NCBI GenBank assembly: GCA_030824115.1
Contig: JAVBYI010000008.1
Span: 62,001-126,000 of the forward strand
Source: Rhodocyclaceae bacterium
Lineage (GTDB): Bacteria > Pseudomonadota > Gammaproteobacteria > Burkholderiales > Rhodocyclaceae
Direction: 5' to 3'
DNA: 64,000 nt
Position numbers and translations under genes: made by a program
The notes under the pieces: model-generated
The model's database searches: none
The model's input: only the letters and a program-made list of their open reading frames with translations
Told to the model about the DNA's origin: nothing
Shown: positions 21,417 to 31,544 of the stretch, in pieces
Layout of the letters: each line of letters opens with the position of its first letter
How positions within the stretch are numbered: the first letter of the stretch is position 1

Positions 21417-22588
21417 GCGGGCAGCCCTCGCATCATGCGTCGATTCTCATAATCGACACGCAGCAAAACGGCGAGGGCGAGACAGTTGGCGACAATGCCT
21501 GAACCGCCAAAGCTCATCAGCGGCAGGGTGAGGCCTTTGGTGGGCAGCAGACCCATGTTGACGCCCATATTGATGAAGCTCTGGAAACCGAACCAGATGC
21601 CGAAGCCTTGTGCGGTCAGCCCGGAATAAACGCGGTCGAGCAGCAGGGCCTGACGGCCGATCATGAAACAGCGCCAGGTCAGCACCGCGAACAGGAGGAT
21701 GACGGCCATGGCGCCGACAAAGCCGAGTTCTTCGGCGATCACGGCGAGCAGGAAATCGGTGTGCGCTTCGGGCAGATAGAACAGCTTTTCGACACTGGCG
21801 CCCAGACCGACACCGAACCATTCGCCACGGCCGAAGGCGATCAGTGCGTGCGAGAGCTGGTAGCCCTTGCCGAAGGCGTGCTGCCACGGGTCCATGTAAC
21901 TGGTGATGCGTTCGAGCCGGTAGGGCGACGACCAGATCAGGAGGGCGAAGCCAACGGCCATCAGCCCGATCAGTCCGGCAAACAAGCGGCCGTTGATGCC
22001 ACCAAGGAACAGGATGCCCATGGCGATGCTGACGACAACGACAAAGGCGCCAAAGTCCGGTTCGCGCAGCAGCAGCCCGCCGACCAGCATCATCACGGCC
22101 GCCATCGGCAGGAAGCCATGACGGAAGCTATCCATCTTTTCCAGCTTGCGCGCCACGTAATCGGCGGCATAAATGACGACGGCGAACTTCATCAGTTCCG
22201 ACGGTTGCAGGTTGATCGGGCCGAGGCCGATCCAGCGCTGTGCGCCATTGACCGAACGGCCGATGCCGGGAATCAGCACCACGATCAGCAGCACAACGGC
22301 GCCGACAAACATCCAGGGGGCGAACTGTTGCCAGAAGCGCAGCGGAATCTGGAAGGCGAGCAGGCCACCGACCAGACCAATGCTCAGGAAGACCGCATGG
22401 CGAATCAGGTAATAGGCTGGCTGGTGCCCTGTGTAGGCGTTGCCTTCAGCCGTGGCGATCGAGGCGGAATACACCATCACCAGGCCGAGCAGCAACAAGC
22501 CGAGTGCGGACCACAGCAGCAGGGGATCGATTTCATCCGGTGCGGTGCTGCTGCCACCGAGGCGCCGGTTGAGCAGGGCGGTGTTCAT
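21413..22588 (-). CDS. ftsW: Septal peptidoglycan polymerase FtsW
   Basis: SEDS glycosyltransferase that polymerises lipid II at the septum with FtsI. It has 391 residues with about ten hydrophobic helices. Family signatures are [40 protein letters not shown] and [19 protein letters not shown]. The C-terminus has [20 protein letters not shown]. It overlaps both murD and murG by 4 bp. Confidence 0.97.
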   Translation of the reverse strand: MNTALLNRRLGGSSTAPDEIDPLLLWSALGLLLLGLVMVYSASIATAEGNAYTGHQPAYYLIRHAVFLSIGLVGGLLAFQIPLRFWQQFAPWMFVGAVVLLIVVLIPGIGRSVNGAQRWIGLGPINLQPSELMKFAVVIYAADYVARKLEKMDSFRHGFLPMAAVMMLVGGLLLREPDFGAFVVVVSIAMGILFLGGINGRLFAGLIGLMAVGFALLIWSSPYRLERITSYMDPWQHAFGKGYQLSHALIAFGRGEWFGVGLGASVEKLFYLPEAHTDFLLAVIAEELGFVGAMAVILLFAVLTWRCFMIGRQALLLDRVYSGLTAQGFGIWFGFQSFINMGVNMGLLPTKGLTLPLMSFGGSGIVANCLALAVLLRVDYENRRMMRGLPA

Positions 22589-23961
22589 GTGCCCTTCTCC
22601 TGTAGGTGGGCAACCGCAGCGCGAAAGACTTCGGCGCGGTGCTCATAATTCCTGAACATGTCGAAGCTGGCGCAGGCCGGCGAGAGCAGCACTGCGTCAC
22701 CCGGCTGCGCACGATGGGTCGCCAACGCGACGGCTTCGGTCATATCGGCGGCATCCAGCATGGGTACCCCACAGCCGGCGATGGCGGCGCGGATTTTCGG
22801 GCCATCGCGCCCCATTAACACGACCCCCCGGGCATGGTGTGCCACGGCCGTCTTGAGGGGCGCGAAGTCCTGTTCCTTGCCGTCGCCACCGAGAATGACG
22901 ACCGACTTGCAGCCAAGGCCTTCCAGTGCGGCGACGGTGGCGCCGACGTTGGTGCCCTTTGAGTCGTCGTAATAGGTGACACCGTTAATCTCGGCGATCT
23001 TCTCGACGCGGTGTGCCAGACCCTTGAAGGACTTGAGGGCAGGGACAAGGTCTTCGGCTTCGAAGCCGATGGCGACACATAGGGCCAGCGCCGCCATTGT
23101 GTTGGCCGCATTGTGCAGGCCGGCGATGGGCAACGCACTGACCGGCAAGAGGAAGTCTTCGCCTTGCACGATCCAGGTTGTGCCATTGCGTGTGCGTAGA
23201 CCGAAGTCGAGCGTGTCGCCGGGGGCGGCGAGACCAAAGCTGATCAGCCGCCGGCCGGCAATCGCCATGCGGCGCGAATACGCATCGTTGCGGTTCAGTA
23301 CCTGCGTGCCGAGGCCCTGGAAGATGCGGCTCTTGGCCGTGGCGTAGTCATTCAGATCGATGTAGCGATCGAGATGGTCGTCCGAGAGGTTGAGCATGGC
23401 CGCAGCGGCGCAGTTGAGGCTCTCGGTGGTTTCGAGCTGAAAGCTCGACAGTTCGAGGACCCAGACATCAGGCAGGGCGCGCTGATCGAGCGCCATCATC
23501 AGGGCATTGAGGGCCGCCGGCGAAATGTTGCCGGCGATACCAACGTGCTTTTTGTTCTGGCGAATCAGATGGCCGGTCAGCGTCGTCGTCGTCGTCTTGC
23601 CATTGGTGCCGGTGATGCCGAGTACCGGCGTGAGCGGTGAGAGATCCTGCATGGCCCAGGCAAACAGTTCGATTTCGCCAACGACGGGGATACCTTGCGC
23701 ACGCGCATGGATCACTATCATCTGGCCCGGTGAGAGGCCAGGCGAGATCACCAGCAGGTCGATGCCATCAAGCAGCGACTTGGTGAATTCCCCGCTCAAA
23801 AAGTCGGCGTTCGCAAGACGGCGTATCTCGGCCAATCCTGGCGGCTCGGTACGCGTATCCGCTACCCGCACCCGTGCGCCATTGCGCACGCACCAGTGTG
23901 CGCTGGCCAGCCCGGATTCACCGAGGCCGAGGATGAGGACGTGTTTGCCTTGCAGCTTCAT
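22585..23961 (-). CDS. murD: UDP-MurNAc-L-Ala-D-glutamate ligase
   Basis: Adds D-Glu to UDP-MurNAc-L-Ala. The ATG at 23961 gives 458 residues; the longer in-frame opening to 24117 is inside mraY. Motifs are [14 protein letters not shown], the P-loop [12 protein letters not shown], and a C-terminal Mur ligase domain with [13 protein letters not shown]. Residues about 47-54 (RLANADF) match a decayed antisense R25 copy. Confidence 0.97.
   Translation of the reverse strand: MKLQGKHVLILGLGESGLASAHWCVRNGARVRVADTRTEPPGLAEIRRLANADFLSGEFTKSLLDGIDLLVISPGLSPGQMIVIHARAQGIPVVGEIELFAWAMQDLSPLTPVLGITGTNGKTTTTTLTGHLIRQNKKHVGIAGNISPAALNALMMALDQRALPDVWVLELSSFQLETTESLNCAAAAMLNLSDDHLDRYIDLNDYATAKSRIFQGLGTQVLNRNDAYSRRMAIAGRRLISFGLAAPGDTLDFGLRTRNGTTWIVQGEDFLLPVSALPIAGLHNAANTMAALALCVAIGFEAEDLVPALKSFKGLAHRVEKIAEINGVTYYDDSKGTNVGATVAALEGLGCKSVVILGGDGKEQDFAPLKTAVAHHARGVVLMGRDGPKIRAAIAGCGVPMLDAADMTEAVALATHRAQPGDAVLLSPACASFDMFRNYEHRAEVFRAAVAHLQEKGT
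23799..23823 (+). repeat. R25 interspersed repeat, copy 7 (22/25)
   Basis: Three mismatches, two in the central 12-mer. Antisense in murD, read as RRLANADF. Likely decayed or incompletely converted. Confidence 0.65.
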
Positions 23962-25130
23962 CAGCGGATTTTCAAGGTGGAGAGACCAAACAATACCAAC
24001 AGGATGGTGATGATCCAGAAGCGCACCACGACCTGCGTTTCCTTCCAGCCGGATTGTTCGTAATGGTGGTGCAGTGGCGCCATGCGCAGAATGCGCTGGC
24101 CGGTACCGGTTCGCCACTTGGTGTACTTGAACCAGCCGACCTGCAGCATCACCGACAGGGTTTCGGCAACGAAGACACCGCCCATGATGAACAGCACAAT
24201 CTCCTGGCGTGCGATCACGGCTACGGCGCCAAGGGCCGCACCAAGCGCCAGCGCGCCGACATCGCCCATGAAGACTTCGGCGGGATAGGCGTTAAACCAC
24301 AGGAAGCCAAGGCCGGCGCCGGCCAGCGCGCCGCAGAACACCATGAGTTCGCCGGTGCCCGGAATGTAGGGGATCAGCAGATACTTCGAGAACCCGGCGT
24401 GGCCGGTGACGTAGGCAAAGATGCCAAGTGCGCCGCCGACCATCACGGTGGGCAGAATCGCCAGGCCATCGAGGCCATCGGTGAGGTTGACGGCATTGCT
24501 GCTGCCGACGATCACCAGATAGGTGAGGATGATGAAGCCAAAGATGCCAAGTGGGTAAGACACGCTCTTGAAGAAGGGTACGATCAGGTCGGTCTTGGTC
24601 GGCATGTCGAGGGTGAAGCCGCTGGCCACCCACTGCATGAACAGTTCGACCGCCTTCTCACTGCTCGGGGCCGAGATCGAAAAGGCGATGCCGACGGCGG
24701 CGACGAGGCCGATCACGGTTTGCCAGAAGAACTTGGCTTTGGCCGAGAGCCCCTTGGGATTGCGATAAACCACCTTGCGCCAGTCATCGACCCAGCCGAC
24801 CGCACCGTAACCGAAGGTGACGATCAGCACGATCCAGACGAAGCGGTTCGACAGATCCGCCCACAGCAAGGTGGCGAGTCCGAGCGAGAGCAGGATCAAT
24901 GCGCCACCCATGGTGGGAGTGCCGGCCTTGACGAGGTGCGTTTGCGGACCGTCGTCGCGCACCGACTGGCCGATCTTCTTGGCGGCCAGCCAGCGGATCA
25001 CCGCCGGGCCGAGCACGAAGGAAATGGTCAGCGCCGTCATCGTCGCCAATACGGCGCGCAGCGTGATGTAGCTGAAAACGTTGAAGGCGCGCGTATCTTG
25101 CGCCAGCCACTGAAAGAGTTCAAGCAGCAT
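23961..25130 (-). CDS. mraY: Phospho-MurNAc-pentapeptide transferase
   Basis: Integral membrane enzyme making lipid I from UDP-MurNAc-pentapeptide and undecaprenyl phosphate. The ATG at 25130 gives 389 residues with the standard [11 protein letters not shown] start; an upstream in-frame start at 25145 is possible. It has about ten transmembrane helices. The catalytic Asp pair is in GWVDDWRKV, with [13 protein letters not shown] in the active-site loop. It overlaps the murF end and touches murD. Confidence 0.97.
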   Translation of the reverse strand: MLLELFQWLAQDTRAFNVFSYITLRAVLATMTALTISFVLGPAVIRWLAAKKIGQSVRDDGPQTHLVKAGTPTMGGALILLSLGLATLLWADLSNRFVWIVLIVTFGYGAVGWVDDWRKVVYRNPKGLSAKAKFFWQTVIGLVAAVGIAFSISAPSSEKAVELFMQWVASGFTLDMPTKTDLIVPFFKSVSYPLGIFGFIILTYLVIVGSSNAVNLTDGLDGLAILPTVMVGGALGIFAYVTGHAGFSKYLLIPYIPGTGELMVFCGALAGAGLGFLWFNAYPAEVFMGDVGALALGAALGAVAVIARQEIVLFIMGGVFVAETLSVMLQVGWFKYTKWRTGTGQRILRMAPLHHHYEQSGWKETQVVVRFWIITILLVLFGLSTLKIR

Positions 25131-26496
25131 GGGAATTCTCCACAATCTGTTCCACCACGCGTTCCATGCGCATGAAGCGCGAGCCTTTCACCAGCACGGT
25201 GGTCTCCTTGTCCATTTGCGGCTTGAGTACCTTGAGCAATGCCTCGACGCTGCCAAAATGCTGGCCGCCGCCATCAAAGTCATGCACGGCCGCGACGCTC
25301 ATCTCACCAATGGCCAGCAGACCGTCGATGCCCTGGCTCTTGGCGTAGCCGCCGATTTCGCTGTGCAACTGGCCGGCCGTTTCGCCGACTTCGCCCATGT
25401 CACCCATGACGAAGATGCGCCGTCCGGGCAGGGTGGCCAGCACGTCGATGGCGGCACGCATCGAATCGGGATTGGCGTTGTAGCTGTCGTCGATGACCGT
25501 GGCGCCCTGCAGACCGGCCTTGCGCTGCAGACGGCCCTTGACGTTGGTGAAGTGCTCGAGGCCGCGCACAACTGGTGCGAGCGGTATGCCCGCTGCCAGA
25601 CACGCTGCTGCCGCCGCCAGGGCATTGCGGGCATTGTGTTCGCCGGGAATGGGCAGATGCAACACGGCATTTCCCTGTGGCGTGGTCAGTGTCAATTGAC
25701 CACCGTAGCCTTCGTTGACGTGGCTGGCTTGCCACTCGCCGCGTACGTCGGCGGCAGCACTGAAGCCGAAACTCAGGATACGTCGCTCGGCCGCCAGTTC
25801 GCGCCATAGTGATGCATGGACATCGTCTGCATTGATGACGGCAACGCCGTCCTTGGCCAGTCCGGCAAAGATCTCGCCTTTGGCGCGGGCCACTTCGGTG
25901 AGACCGCCGAGGCCGGCCAGATGGGCGCGCTGGGCGTTGTTGACCAAGGCGACGGTCGGCTTGGCAATCTCGGTGAGGTAGGCAATTTCGCCCGGATGGT
26001 TCATGCCCATCTCGATCACGGCGGCGTGATGGGTGCTGCGCAGCTTGAGCAGGGTGAGTGGCAGGCCGATATCGTTGTTGAGGTTGCCGCTGGTGGCGAG
26101 CACGGCATTCTGGCCGAAGTCGGCACGCAGGATGGCCGCGCACATTTCCTTGACGGTGGTCTTGCCATTGCTGCCGGTGATGCCCAGCAGCGGGTGATGA
26201 AAACGGCTGCGCCAGTGGGCGGCGAGTTGACCTAGGGCGAGGCGCGTGTCGGTCACGGCCACCAATGGCAGGGTGGGGTGGGCGTCGGCAAAGGCAGTAC
26301 CGACCAGCGCGGCCGCAGCGCCTTGATTGAGTGCCGATTGCACGTAGTCATGGCCGTCGAACTTGTCGCCTATGAGTGCCACAAACAGCATGCCCGGCAC
26401 GATGGTGCGCGAGTCGCTGCCGACCGTGGTGAATTCCACATCGTGGCCGCAATGGCGACCTTTGAGATATGCGGCGGTCTCCGAAAGCTTCAGCAT
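25120..26496 (-). CDS. murF: UDP-MurNAc-tripeptide-D-Ala-D-Ala ligase
   Basis: Adds D-Ala-D-Ala to complete the stem peptide. The ATG at 26496 ([14 protein letters not shown]) gives 458 residues; a GTG nine bases upstream in frame is an alternative. Motifs are the P-loop [13 protein letters not shown], the [13 protein letters not shown] region, and [15 protein letters not shown]. The start lies inside the murE 3' end (7-bp overlap). A stretch resembling R25 at about 26117 was examined and rejected. Confidence 0.96.
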   Translation of the reverse strand: MLKLSETAAYLKGRHCGHDVEFTTVGSDSRTIVPGMLFVALIGDKFDGHDYVQSALNQGAAAALVGTAFADAHPTLPLVAVTDTRLALGQLAAHWRSRFHHPLLGITGSNGKTTVKEMCAAILRADFGQNAVLATSGNLNNDIGLPLTLLKLRSTHHAAVIEMGMNHPGEIAYLTEIAKPTVALVNNAQRAHLAGLGGLTEVARAKGEIFAGLAKDGVAVINADDVHASLWRELAAERRILSFGFSAAADVRGEWQASHVNEGYGGQLTLTTPQGNAVLHLPIPGEHNARNALAAAAACLAAGIPLAPVVRGLEHFTNVKGRLQRKAGLQGATVIDDSYNANPDSMRAAIDVLATLPGRRIFVMGDMGEVGETAGQLHSEIGGYAKSQGIDGLLAIGEMSVAAVHDFDGGGQHFGSVEALLKVLKPQMDKETTVLVKGSRFMRMERVVEQIVENSHAA

Positions 26497-27986
26497 GCAT
26501 GCCACTCCGAGAGAGAAGACCGGGCGACGGCCAGGTCGGAAAAGGGATGACGCACCCCGGCGATTTCCTGATAGGGCTCGTGCCCCTTGCCGGCGATCAG
26601 AATGACATCGCGGGCGCTTACCTGAGCGATGGCAGAGGTGATTGCCTTGGTGCGGTCCGGTTCGGTTGCAACAGGTCGCGTCATGCCGGCCTGAATCGCG
26701 GTGATGATGGCCAACGGATTTTCGCTGCGCGGATTGTCGCTGGTGACGACTACGCGGTCAGCGAGTTGTTCGGCAATCGCGCCCATCTGCGGACGCTTGC
26801 CCGCATCGCGATCGCCGCCGCAGCCAAACACGCAGACCAGTTGGCCGCCGCGTGCCGTGGCTGTCGCGCGTAGTGTGTTTAGCACCTTTTCGAGTGCATC
26901 GGGCGTGTGGGCGTAGTCGACCACCACCAGGGGCTGCTGATCGCCCCCCAGCGTTTGCATGCGGCCCGGCGGCGGGGTGATGGCCTGGATGGCTTGCGCA
27001 CAGTCTTCGAGGGTTTCACCACCGAGCAGCAGCGCGCCGATGACAGCGAGCAGATTGGAGACATTGAACATGCCGACGACCGGCGCGGCGAAGTCCACAT
27101 CGCGGACGCGGAAGCGGACGCCGGTGGCGGTCATCTCGATATCCTCGGCACGCAGGCGTGTGTCGCTATGGCGCTCGATATCCGGCGCAACTTCCAGCGT
27201 GTAGCCGAGCAGGCTGACCTTGCCGGTCAGGCGCGTGGCGAGTTCGCGGCCGAAAGGATCGTCGAGATTGATGACCGCGCCCGAGAGGCCGGGCAGGTCG
27301 AACAGCTTGGCCTTGGCGGCGGCGTAGGCCGCCATGCTGCCGTGGTATTCGAGGTGATCGCGCGTCAGGTTGGTGAACACCGCGACATCGAAATGGGCGC
27401 CGTTGGTGCGCCCCTGTTCGAGGCCGATCGACGAAACTTCCATGGCGCAGGCGACGGCGCCTTCACGCAGGTAGCGTGCGAGGGAAGCGTGTAGGGTAAT
27501 GGCATCCGGTGTGGTGTTGGGGCTGACCTCCAGGTTCGGCGGGAAGCCATTGCCGAGGGTGCCGATCACTGCGCATTTGCAGTCGATGGCGCTCATTGCC
27601 TGGGCAATCCATTGCGACACCGAGGTTTTGCCATTGGTGCCGGTGACACCGCACAGCCAGATCTGTTCGGAGGGACGGCCATAGACCAGATGGGCAATTT
27701 CGCCGGCGTGGGCGGCGAGGTTTTCCACGGCAAATGTCGGCGTCCCGTAAAGGGGACTTCCTTCGGTCGCTGGCGAGACGGCAATGTCTGCGCCACTCTC
27801 TTCATGAACAACTGCAACGGCACCCCGCGCGACGGCATCGGCGATGAACTGGCGGCCATCGACCTGCGCACCTGGCATGGCGAGGAAAATATCGCCCGGC
27901 TGGACGCGGCGCGAATCAATGGCCAGCCGCGTGGGCTGGATGCCGCGCGCCTTCAGTTTGCTGAGGAGCTGTGCTGCCATGCTCAC
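26490..27986 (-). CDS. murE: UDP-MurNAc-L-Ala-D-Glu-meso-diaminopimelate ligase
   Basis: Adds meso-DAP to the stem peptide. It has 498 residues. The P-loop is VTGTNGKTSVSQW, and SDNPRSENP is the DNPR motif that selects meso-DAP over lysine. The N-terminal domain carries residues about 68-85 from an antisense R25 copy in long form: AVSPA, then nine extra residues, then PTF. This falls in a variable loop before the central domain. The stop is coupled to murF and the start to ftsI. Confidence 0.97.
   Translation of the reverse strand: MSMAAQLLSKLKARGIQPTRLAIDSRRVQPGDIFLAMPGAQVDGRQFIADAVARGAVAVVHEESGADIAVSPATEGSPLYGTPTFAVENLAAHAGEIAHLVYGRPSEQIWLCGVTGTNGKTSVSQWIAQAMSAIDCKCAVIGTLGNGFPPNLEVSPNTTPDAITLHASLARYLREGAVACAMEVSSIGLEQGRTNGAHFDVAVFTNLTRDHLEYHGSMAAYAAAKAKLFDLPGLSGAVINLDDPFGRELATRLTGKVSLLGYTLEVAPDIERHSDTRLRAEDIEMTATGVRFRVRDVDFAAPVVGMFNVSNLLAVIGALLLGGETLEDCAQAIQAITPPPGRMQTLGGDQQPLVVVDYAHTPDALEKVLNTLRATATARGGQLVCVFGCGGDRDAGKRPQMGAIAEQLADRVVVTSDNPRSENPLAIITAIQAGMTRPVATEPDRTKAITSAIAQVSARDVILIAGKGHEPYQEIAGVRHPFSDLAVARSSLSEWHAC
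27732..27783 (+). repeat. R25 interspersed repeat, copy 8, long (split) form
   Basis: The left part AAAT + GTCGGCG and the right part CTGGC + GA + GACGGCA are separated by 27 extra bases. These contain the hairpin GTCCC-GTAAAG-GGGAC followed by CTTCGG. The extra bases are a multiple of three and keep murE in frame. Confidence 0.8.
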
Positions 27987-29707
27987 ATTTCCTCCTTGGC
28001 GGGCGGAATGTTGGCGACTTGCAGCGGCTTCGGCGTGTCGTCCGGATGCACGCCCAGCGCGCGCAGCGCGCCGCCCATCACCGACGAGAACACCGGTGCA
28101 GCGACTTCGCCGCCGTAATGCCCGCCGCTGCTGGGTTCATCCACCATCACAGCAATGATCAAACGCGGGTCGGAGACCGGCGCGAAGCCGACGAAGGAGG
28201 AGACATATTTATTGGCATAGACGCCGCCTTCGAGCTTGTGTGCGGTGCCGGTCTTGCCGGCGACGCGGTAGCCGCGTACCTGCGCTTTGGGGGCAGTGCC
28301 GCCGGGCTGTACGGCCATTTCGAGCATCGCGCGGACTTCGCGGGCCGTCTGTTCGGAGAATACGCGAGCACCGACGGTCGGCACGCTCTCGGCGCGCGTC
28401 AGTGACAGCGGCACCAGATCACCGTTGCGGGCGAAGGCCTGGTAGGCGCGCGCCAGCTGGATCAGCGTGACCGAAATCCCATGGCCATAAGACATGGTGG
28501 CCTGTTCGATCGGCCGCCAGCGCTTCCAGGGCCGCAGTCGGCCGCCGGCCTCGCCGGGAAAACCGAGCTTGAGCGGCTGACCAAAACCGAGGCTGTCGAA
28601 CATCGTCCACATGTCTTCGGAAGGCAGCGCCAGCGCCATCTTGGCGGCACCGACGTTAGAGGATTTCTGGATCACCTGTGCGACGGAGAGTACACCGTGC
28701 GGATGCGCATCGGAAATCGTGGCCGTGCCGATGGTCAGTTTGCCGGGGGCGGTCTGAATGGCCGTGTCGAAACGCACATTGCCCTTGTCGAGGGCCAGCG
28801 CCGCGGTGAACGGCTTGAAGGTCGAGCCGGGCTCGAAGGTATCGGTGAAGGCGCGGTTGCGCAACTGGGCGCCGGAAAGCTTGGTGCGATTGTTCGGGTT
28901 GTAGGTCGGCAGGTTGGCCAGCGCCAGCACTTCGCCGCTCTTGGCATCGAGGATGACAATGCCGCCGGCCTTGGCCTTGTGATCGGTAATCGCCTGCTTG
29001 AGCTGCGAATAGGCGAGGTACTGGAGCTTTGCATCGAGTGCCAGCACCACATCCTTGCCTTCCTGCGGGGCGCGGATCGACTCGACGTCCTCGACGATCT
29101 GGCCGCGCCGGTCCTTGATAACGCGGCGACTGCCGGACTTGCCGGCGAGCTGGTTGTTCAAGGCCAGTTCGATGCCTTCCTGCCCCATGTCTTCGGCCCC
29201 CGTGAAGCCGAGCATATGCGCAGTGACATCGCCGGCCGGGTAGTAGCGGCGGTACTCGTTCTGGAAATGGATGCCGGGCAATTTGAGGGCCGTGATGCGC
29301 TCGGCGACATCCGGCGCGATCTGGCGCTTGAGGTAGGTGAAATCCCGGTCAGCGGCCAGCTTGCGCGAGATTTCGCGACTGTCCAGATCCAGCAGGGCTG
29401 CCAGTTCGCGCGTCTGGGCGGGTGTCAGCTTCGCATCCTCGGGAATCGCCCAGACCGATCTGACCGGTGTCGATATCGCCAGCACATCGCCGTGGCGGTC
29501 GAGGATGCGCCCGCGTGTCGCCGGCATGTCGATGACGCGCTCGTAGCGCGATTCGCCCTTGCCGATATAGAAGTCCTTGTTGATCCCCTGCAAATAGAGC
29601 GAACGCCCAATCAGGGCAATGAACCCGGTGATCAGTAGCCCCAGCACCAGTCGTGCGCGCCAGGCGGGCAGGCTGTCGTCCAGCAAGGGACTGCGCGTCA
29701 GTCTCAT
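27983..29707 (-). CDS. ftsI: Septal transpeptidase FtsI (penicillin-binding protein 3)
   Basis: Class B PBP that crosslinks septal peptidoglycan with FtsW. The ATG at 29707 gives 574 residues and overlaps the ftsL stop; a longer in-frame opening to 29923 lies inside ftsL. A single transmembrane helix (residues about 19-39) is followed by a dimerisation domain and the transpeptidase domain. Active-site motifs are SxxK in EPGSTFKPF, SxN in KSSNVGAAK, and KTG in AGKTGTAHK. Confidence 0.97.
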   Translation of the reverse strand: MRLTRSPLLDDSLPAWRARLVLGLLITGFIALIGRSLYLQGINKDFYIGKGESRYERVIDMPATRGRILDRHGDVLAISTPVRSVWAIPEDAKLTPAQTRELAALLDLDSREISRKLAADRDFTYLKRQIAPDVAERITALKLPGIHFQNEYRRYYPAGDVTAHMLGFTGAEDMGQEGIELALNNQLAGKSGSRRVIKDRRGQIVEDVESIRAPQEGKDVVLALDAKLQYLAYSQLKQAITDHKAKAGGIVILDAKSGEVLALANLPTYNPNNRTKLSGAQLRNRAFTDTFEPGSTFKPFTAALALDKGNVRFDTAIQTAPGKLTIGTATISDAHPHGVLSVAQVIQKSSNVGAAKMALALPSEDMWTMFDSLGFGQPLKLGFPGEAGGRLRPWKRWRPIEQATMSYGHGISVTLIQLARAYQAFARNGDLVPLSLTRAESVPTVGARVFSEQTAREVRAMLEMAVQPGGTAPKAQVRGYRVAGKTGTAHKLEGGVYANKYVSSFVGFAPVSDPRLIIAVMVDEPSSGGHYGGEVAAPVFSSVMGGALRALGVHPDDTPKPLQVANIPPAKEEM

Positions 29708-29964
29708 GGCGTGATGGAGAGAATCTGGGCGGGCTTGGGGGCGTGCATGGCCAGTTTGTGGCGCGCGATTTCCTCGACACGCGCATGTGTGGCCCAGGTG
29801 CTTTGCTCCAGTTGCAACTGCCCCCACTCGACATCCAGTGCCTGCATACGTTTGGTTTCCCGCTCGTACTCGATGATCAGCTTGCGCGCGCGATGATTGG
29901 TCGTCACGGCGGCCAGCGCGCAAATCAGCACAGCGGCGAGCAGGACGAGGTTGATGCGCGCCAT
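29704..29964 (-). CDS. ftsL: Cell division protein FtsL
   Basis: Small bitopic protein of 86 residues in the FtsQLB divisome complex. A transmembrane helix at the N-terminus (INLVLLAAVLICALAAV) is followed by a periplasmic coiled-coil with heptad-like hydrophobics (LIIEYERETKRMQALDVEW). Position between rsmH and ftsI and its size decide the call. It has very short spacing or overlap on both sides. Confidence 0.92.
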   Translation of the reverse strand: MARINLVLLAAVLICALAAVTTNHRARKLIIEYERETKRMQALDVEWGQLQLEQSTWATHARVEEIARHKLAMHAPKPAQILSITP

Positions 29965-29965
29965 G

Positions 29966-30883
29966 TCAGATTTTTTCCATCACCCGCAAGACCGCGCTGC
30001 GCGCTCGCGGGTTAGCGATGATTTCCGCATCGCTGGCACGAATCTGCTTGCCGACCAGATGTGCCACGGGCTGTGGCAGGTCGGCCGCTCGTACCGGTAC
30101 ATTCTTCGGCGGTTGCGGCGGATGGGCTGCGTCCCGCATGAAGTGTTTGACGATACGGTCTTCGAGAGAGTGGAAGCTGATCACAGCCAATCTTCCGCTC
30201 GGCTTCAAGCGGCCGAGCGCTTGCGGCAGGGTTAGCGACAGCTCCTCAAGCTCCCGATTGACGTAAATCCGTAGAGCCTGGAAGGTGCGCGTCGCCGGGT
30301 GCTGCCCTGGCTCGCGCGTGCGGACGACCTGCGCCACGAGCGCGGCAAGCTGTCCTGTGCATGAAATACGCTGTTGCTGCCGAGCAATAACAAGCGCCTT
30401 TGCAAGCGCATGAGCAAACCGTTCTTCGCCATACTCACGAATCACCTCCTCAATTTCAGATTGTTCCGCCCGCGCCAGAAAATCTGCCGCGGTCTCCCCT
30501 TGCGTCGTATCCATGCGCATATCCAGCGGCGCATCGAAACGAAAACTCATTCCCCGTGCTGCGTCGTCCAGTTGCGGCGACGACACCCCCACGTCCAGCA
30601 AAATCCCATCCACTTGCTTGATACCTTGCGCATCCAGTACCGTGTTCAGCTGACTGAAGGCGGCATGCACCAGTGTGAAGCGCGGATCGGTGATTTGCGC
30701 GCCCGCAGCAATCGCTTGCGGATCGCGATCCAGTGCGATCAACTTTCCCGTCGCACCGAGTTTTTCCAGAATCGCCCGGCTGTGTCCGCCGCGCCCGAAG
30801 GTGCCATCCACATAGCGGCCATCCGGTTTGATCGCTAGCGCTGCCAGCGCTTCGGCCAGCAGCACAGGTTTGTGTTCGCTCAT
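29966..30883 (-). CDS. rsmH: 16S rRNA (cytosine1402-N4)-methyltransferase
   Basis: MraW methylates N4 of C1402 in 16S rRNA. It has 305 residues. Motifs are [13 protein letters not shown], the SAM site [35 protein letters not shown], and [14 protein letters not shown] at the C-terminal side. It is the second gene of the mra cluster, 9 bp after mraZ. Confidence 0.97.
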   Translation of the reverse strand: MSEHKPVLLAEALAALAIKPDGRYVDGTFGRGGHSRAILEKLGATGKLIALDRDPQAIAAGAQITDPRFTLVHAAFSQLNTVLDAQGIKQVDGILLDVGVSSPQLDDAARGMSFRFDAPLDMRMDTTQGETAADFLARAEQSEIEEVIREYGEERFAHALAKALVIARQQQRISCTGQLAALVAQVVRTREPGQHPATRTFQALRIYVNRELEELSLTLPQALGRLKPSGRLAVISFHSLEDRIVKHFMRDAAHPPQPPKNVPVRAADLPQPVAHLVGKQIRASDAEIIANPRARSAVLRVMEKI

Positions 30884-30892
30884 TGGCGACGA

Positions 30893-31339
30893 TCACAGGG
30901 AAATACCCTCGAATCCCGGCGGCGGTTGATCGCCGGCCAGAGCCTCGAAGGCGGTTTCATGCTGGCGACGCCAGCCGGCATCGCTCCACAGTTCGAAATG
31001 GGAACCCATACCGACCAGCCAGACCTGCTTGTCGAGTTCGGCGGTGTCGCGCAGTTCGGGTGCCACAAGGATGCGGCCGGCGTTATCGATCTCGCAATCG
31101 CGGGCGTTGCCGACCAGGATGCGCTTCAGTGCAGCTGAGCGCTGGTCGAAGCTGGGAGCCGCGAGAATCTTGTCGCGGATCGGCTCCCAGGCCTGGGCCG
31201 GGTAAAGCAGCAGGCAGCGATGCGGATGGGCCGTCATGACCAGATGGCTACCGGCTTGTGCGAGGGCGTCGCGATGCCGGGCCGGGATCGCCAAGCGTCC
31301 CTTTGCATCCAGCGTTAGTTGTGCAGCCCCCTGAAACAC
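30893..31339 (-). CDS. mraZ: Transcriptional regulator MraZ
   Basis: Ring-forming AbrB-fold DNA-binding protein that represses its own mra/dcw promoter. It has 148 residues with two SpoVT/AbrB-like halves: LTLDAKGRLAIPARHRDAL near the N-terminus and NAGRILVAPELRDTAELDK in the second half. The start is GTG at 31339. The GGGAG serving as ribosome-binding site is part of the promoter-distal MraZ box, 10 bases upstream of the start. Three exact GTGGG boxes lie just upstream. Confidence 0.95.
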   Translation of the reverse strand: MFQGAAQLTLDAKGRLAIPARHRDALAQAGSHLVMTAHPHRCLLLYPAQAWEPIRDKILAAPSFDQRSAALKRILVGNARDCEIDNAGRILVAPELRDTAELDKQVWLVGMGSHFELWSDAGWRRQHETAFEALAGDQPPPGFEGISL

Positions 31340-31351
31340 GCCTATCTAGCT

Positions 31352-31386
31352 CCCACTAAATCCCACAAGTCCCCACTTTATTCCAC
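31352..31386 (-). promoter_or_regulatory. MraZ-binding repeats (four boxes, 10-bp period)
   Basis: On the minus strand, GTGGG occurs at 31376-31372, 31366-31362 and 31356-31352, each start exactly 10 bp apart. A weaker GTGGA continues the ladder at 31386-31382. This is the known MraZ operator layout (GTGGG plus 5-bp spacers). Confidence 0.93.
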
Positions 31387-31403
31387 CAAAATGGGTGAGT
31401 CAA
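31375..31403 (-). promoter_or_regulatory. mra/dcw cluster promoter
   Basis: On the minus strand, -35 TTGACT (31403-31398), a 17-bp spacer, and -10 TAAAGT (31380-31375). The -10 box overlaps the second MraZ box by two bases. The leader before the mraZ GTG would be about 30 nt and would contain two boxes. Confidence 0.75.
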
Positions 31404-31500
31404 GAAGAAAAATGGAAATTTTTTAGGCGCAACAATGGCTTATGATGCTTTTGATATAAAAAGCATGTCAATAATTCCCTTAAAAATCAATAGATCAAAA
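31404..31500. other. AT-rich spacer upstream of the mra promoter
   Basis: This gene-free stretch is much richer in A/T than the rest of the window and may act as an UP-type element. It contains an 8-bp inverted repeat, ATGCTTTT (31445-31452) and AAAAGCAT (31459-31466). I see no convincing coding sequence. Confidence 0.4.
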
Positions 31501-31521
31501 ACAAGTCTGAAAGTGACTTGT
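31497..31521 (-). terminator. Rho-independent terminator after rnpB
   Basis: Minus strand: ACAAGTC, a 7-base loop, GACTTGT, then TTTT. It lies about 25 bp downstream of the RNase P RNA 3' end and insulates the dcw promoter. Confidence 0.85.
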
Positions 31522-31544
31522 GAGGAGTTTTTCTGGTGGGATGG

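Noticed and set aside
20325-21452. 375-codon ORF antisense to murG
   Set aside because: Low-complexity shadow of murG in the opposite frame; similar long antisense ORFs face mraY, ftsW, dusB and purH.
26113-26137. R25-like string in murF (GAAGTCGGCACGCAGGATGG)
   Set aside because: Only the first eight bases match; the core GCTGGC and the right end differ, and the encoded residues fit ordinary MurF sequence.
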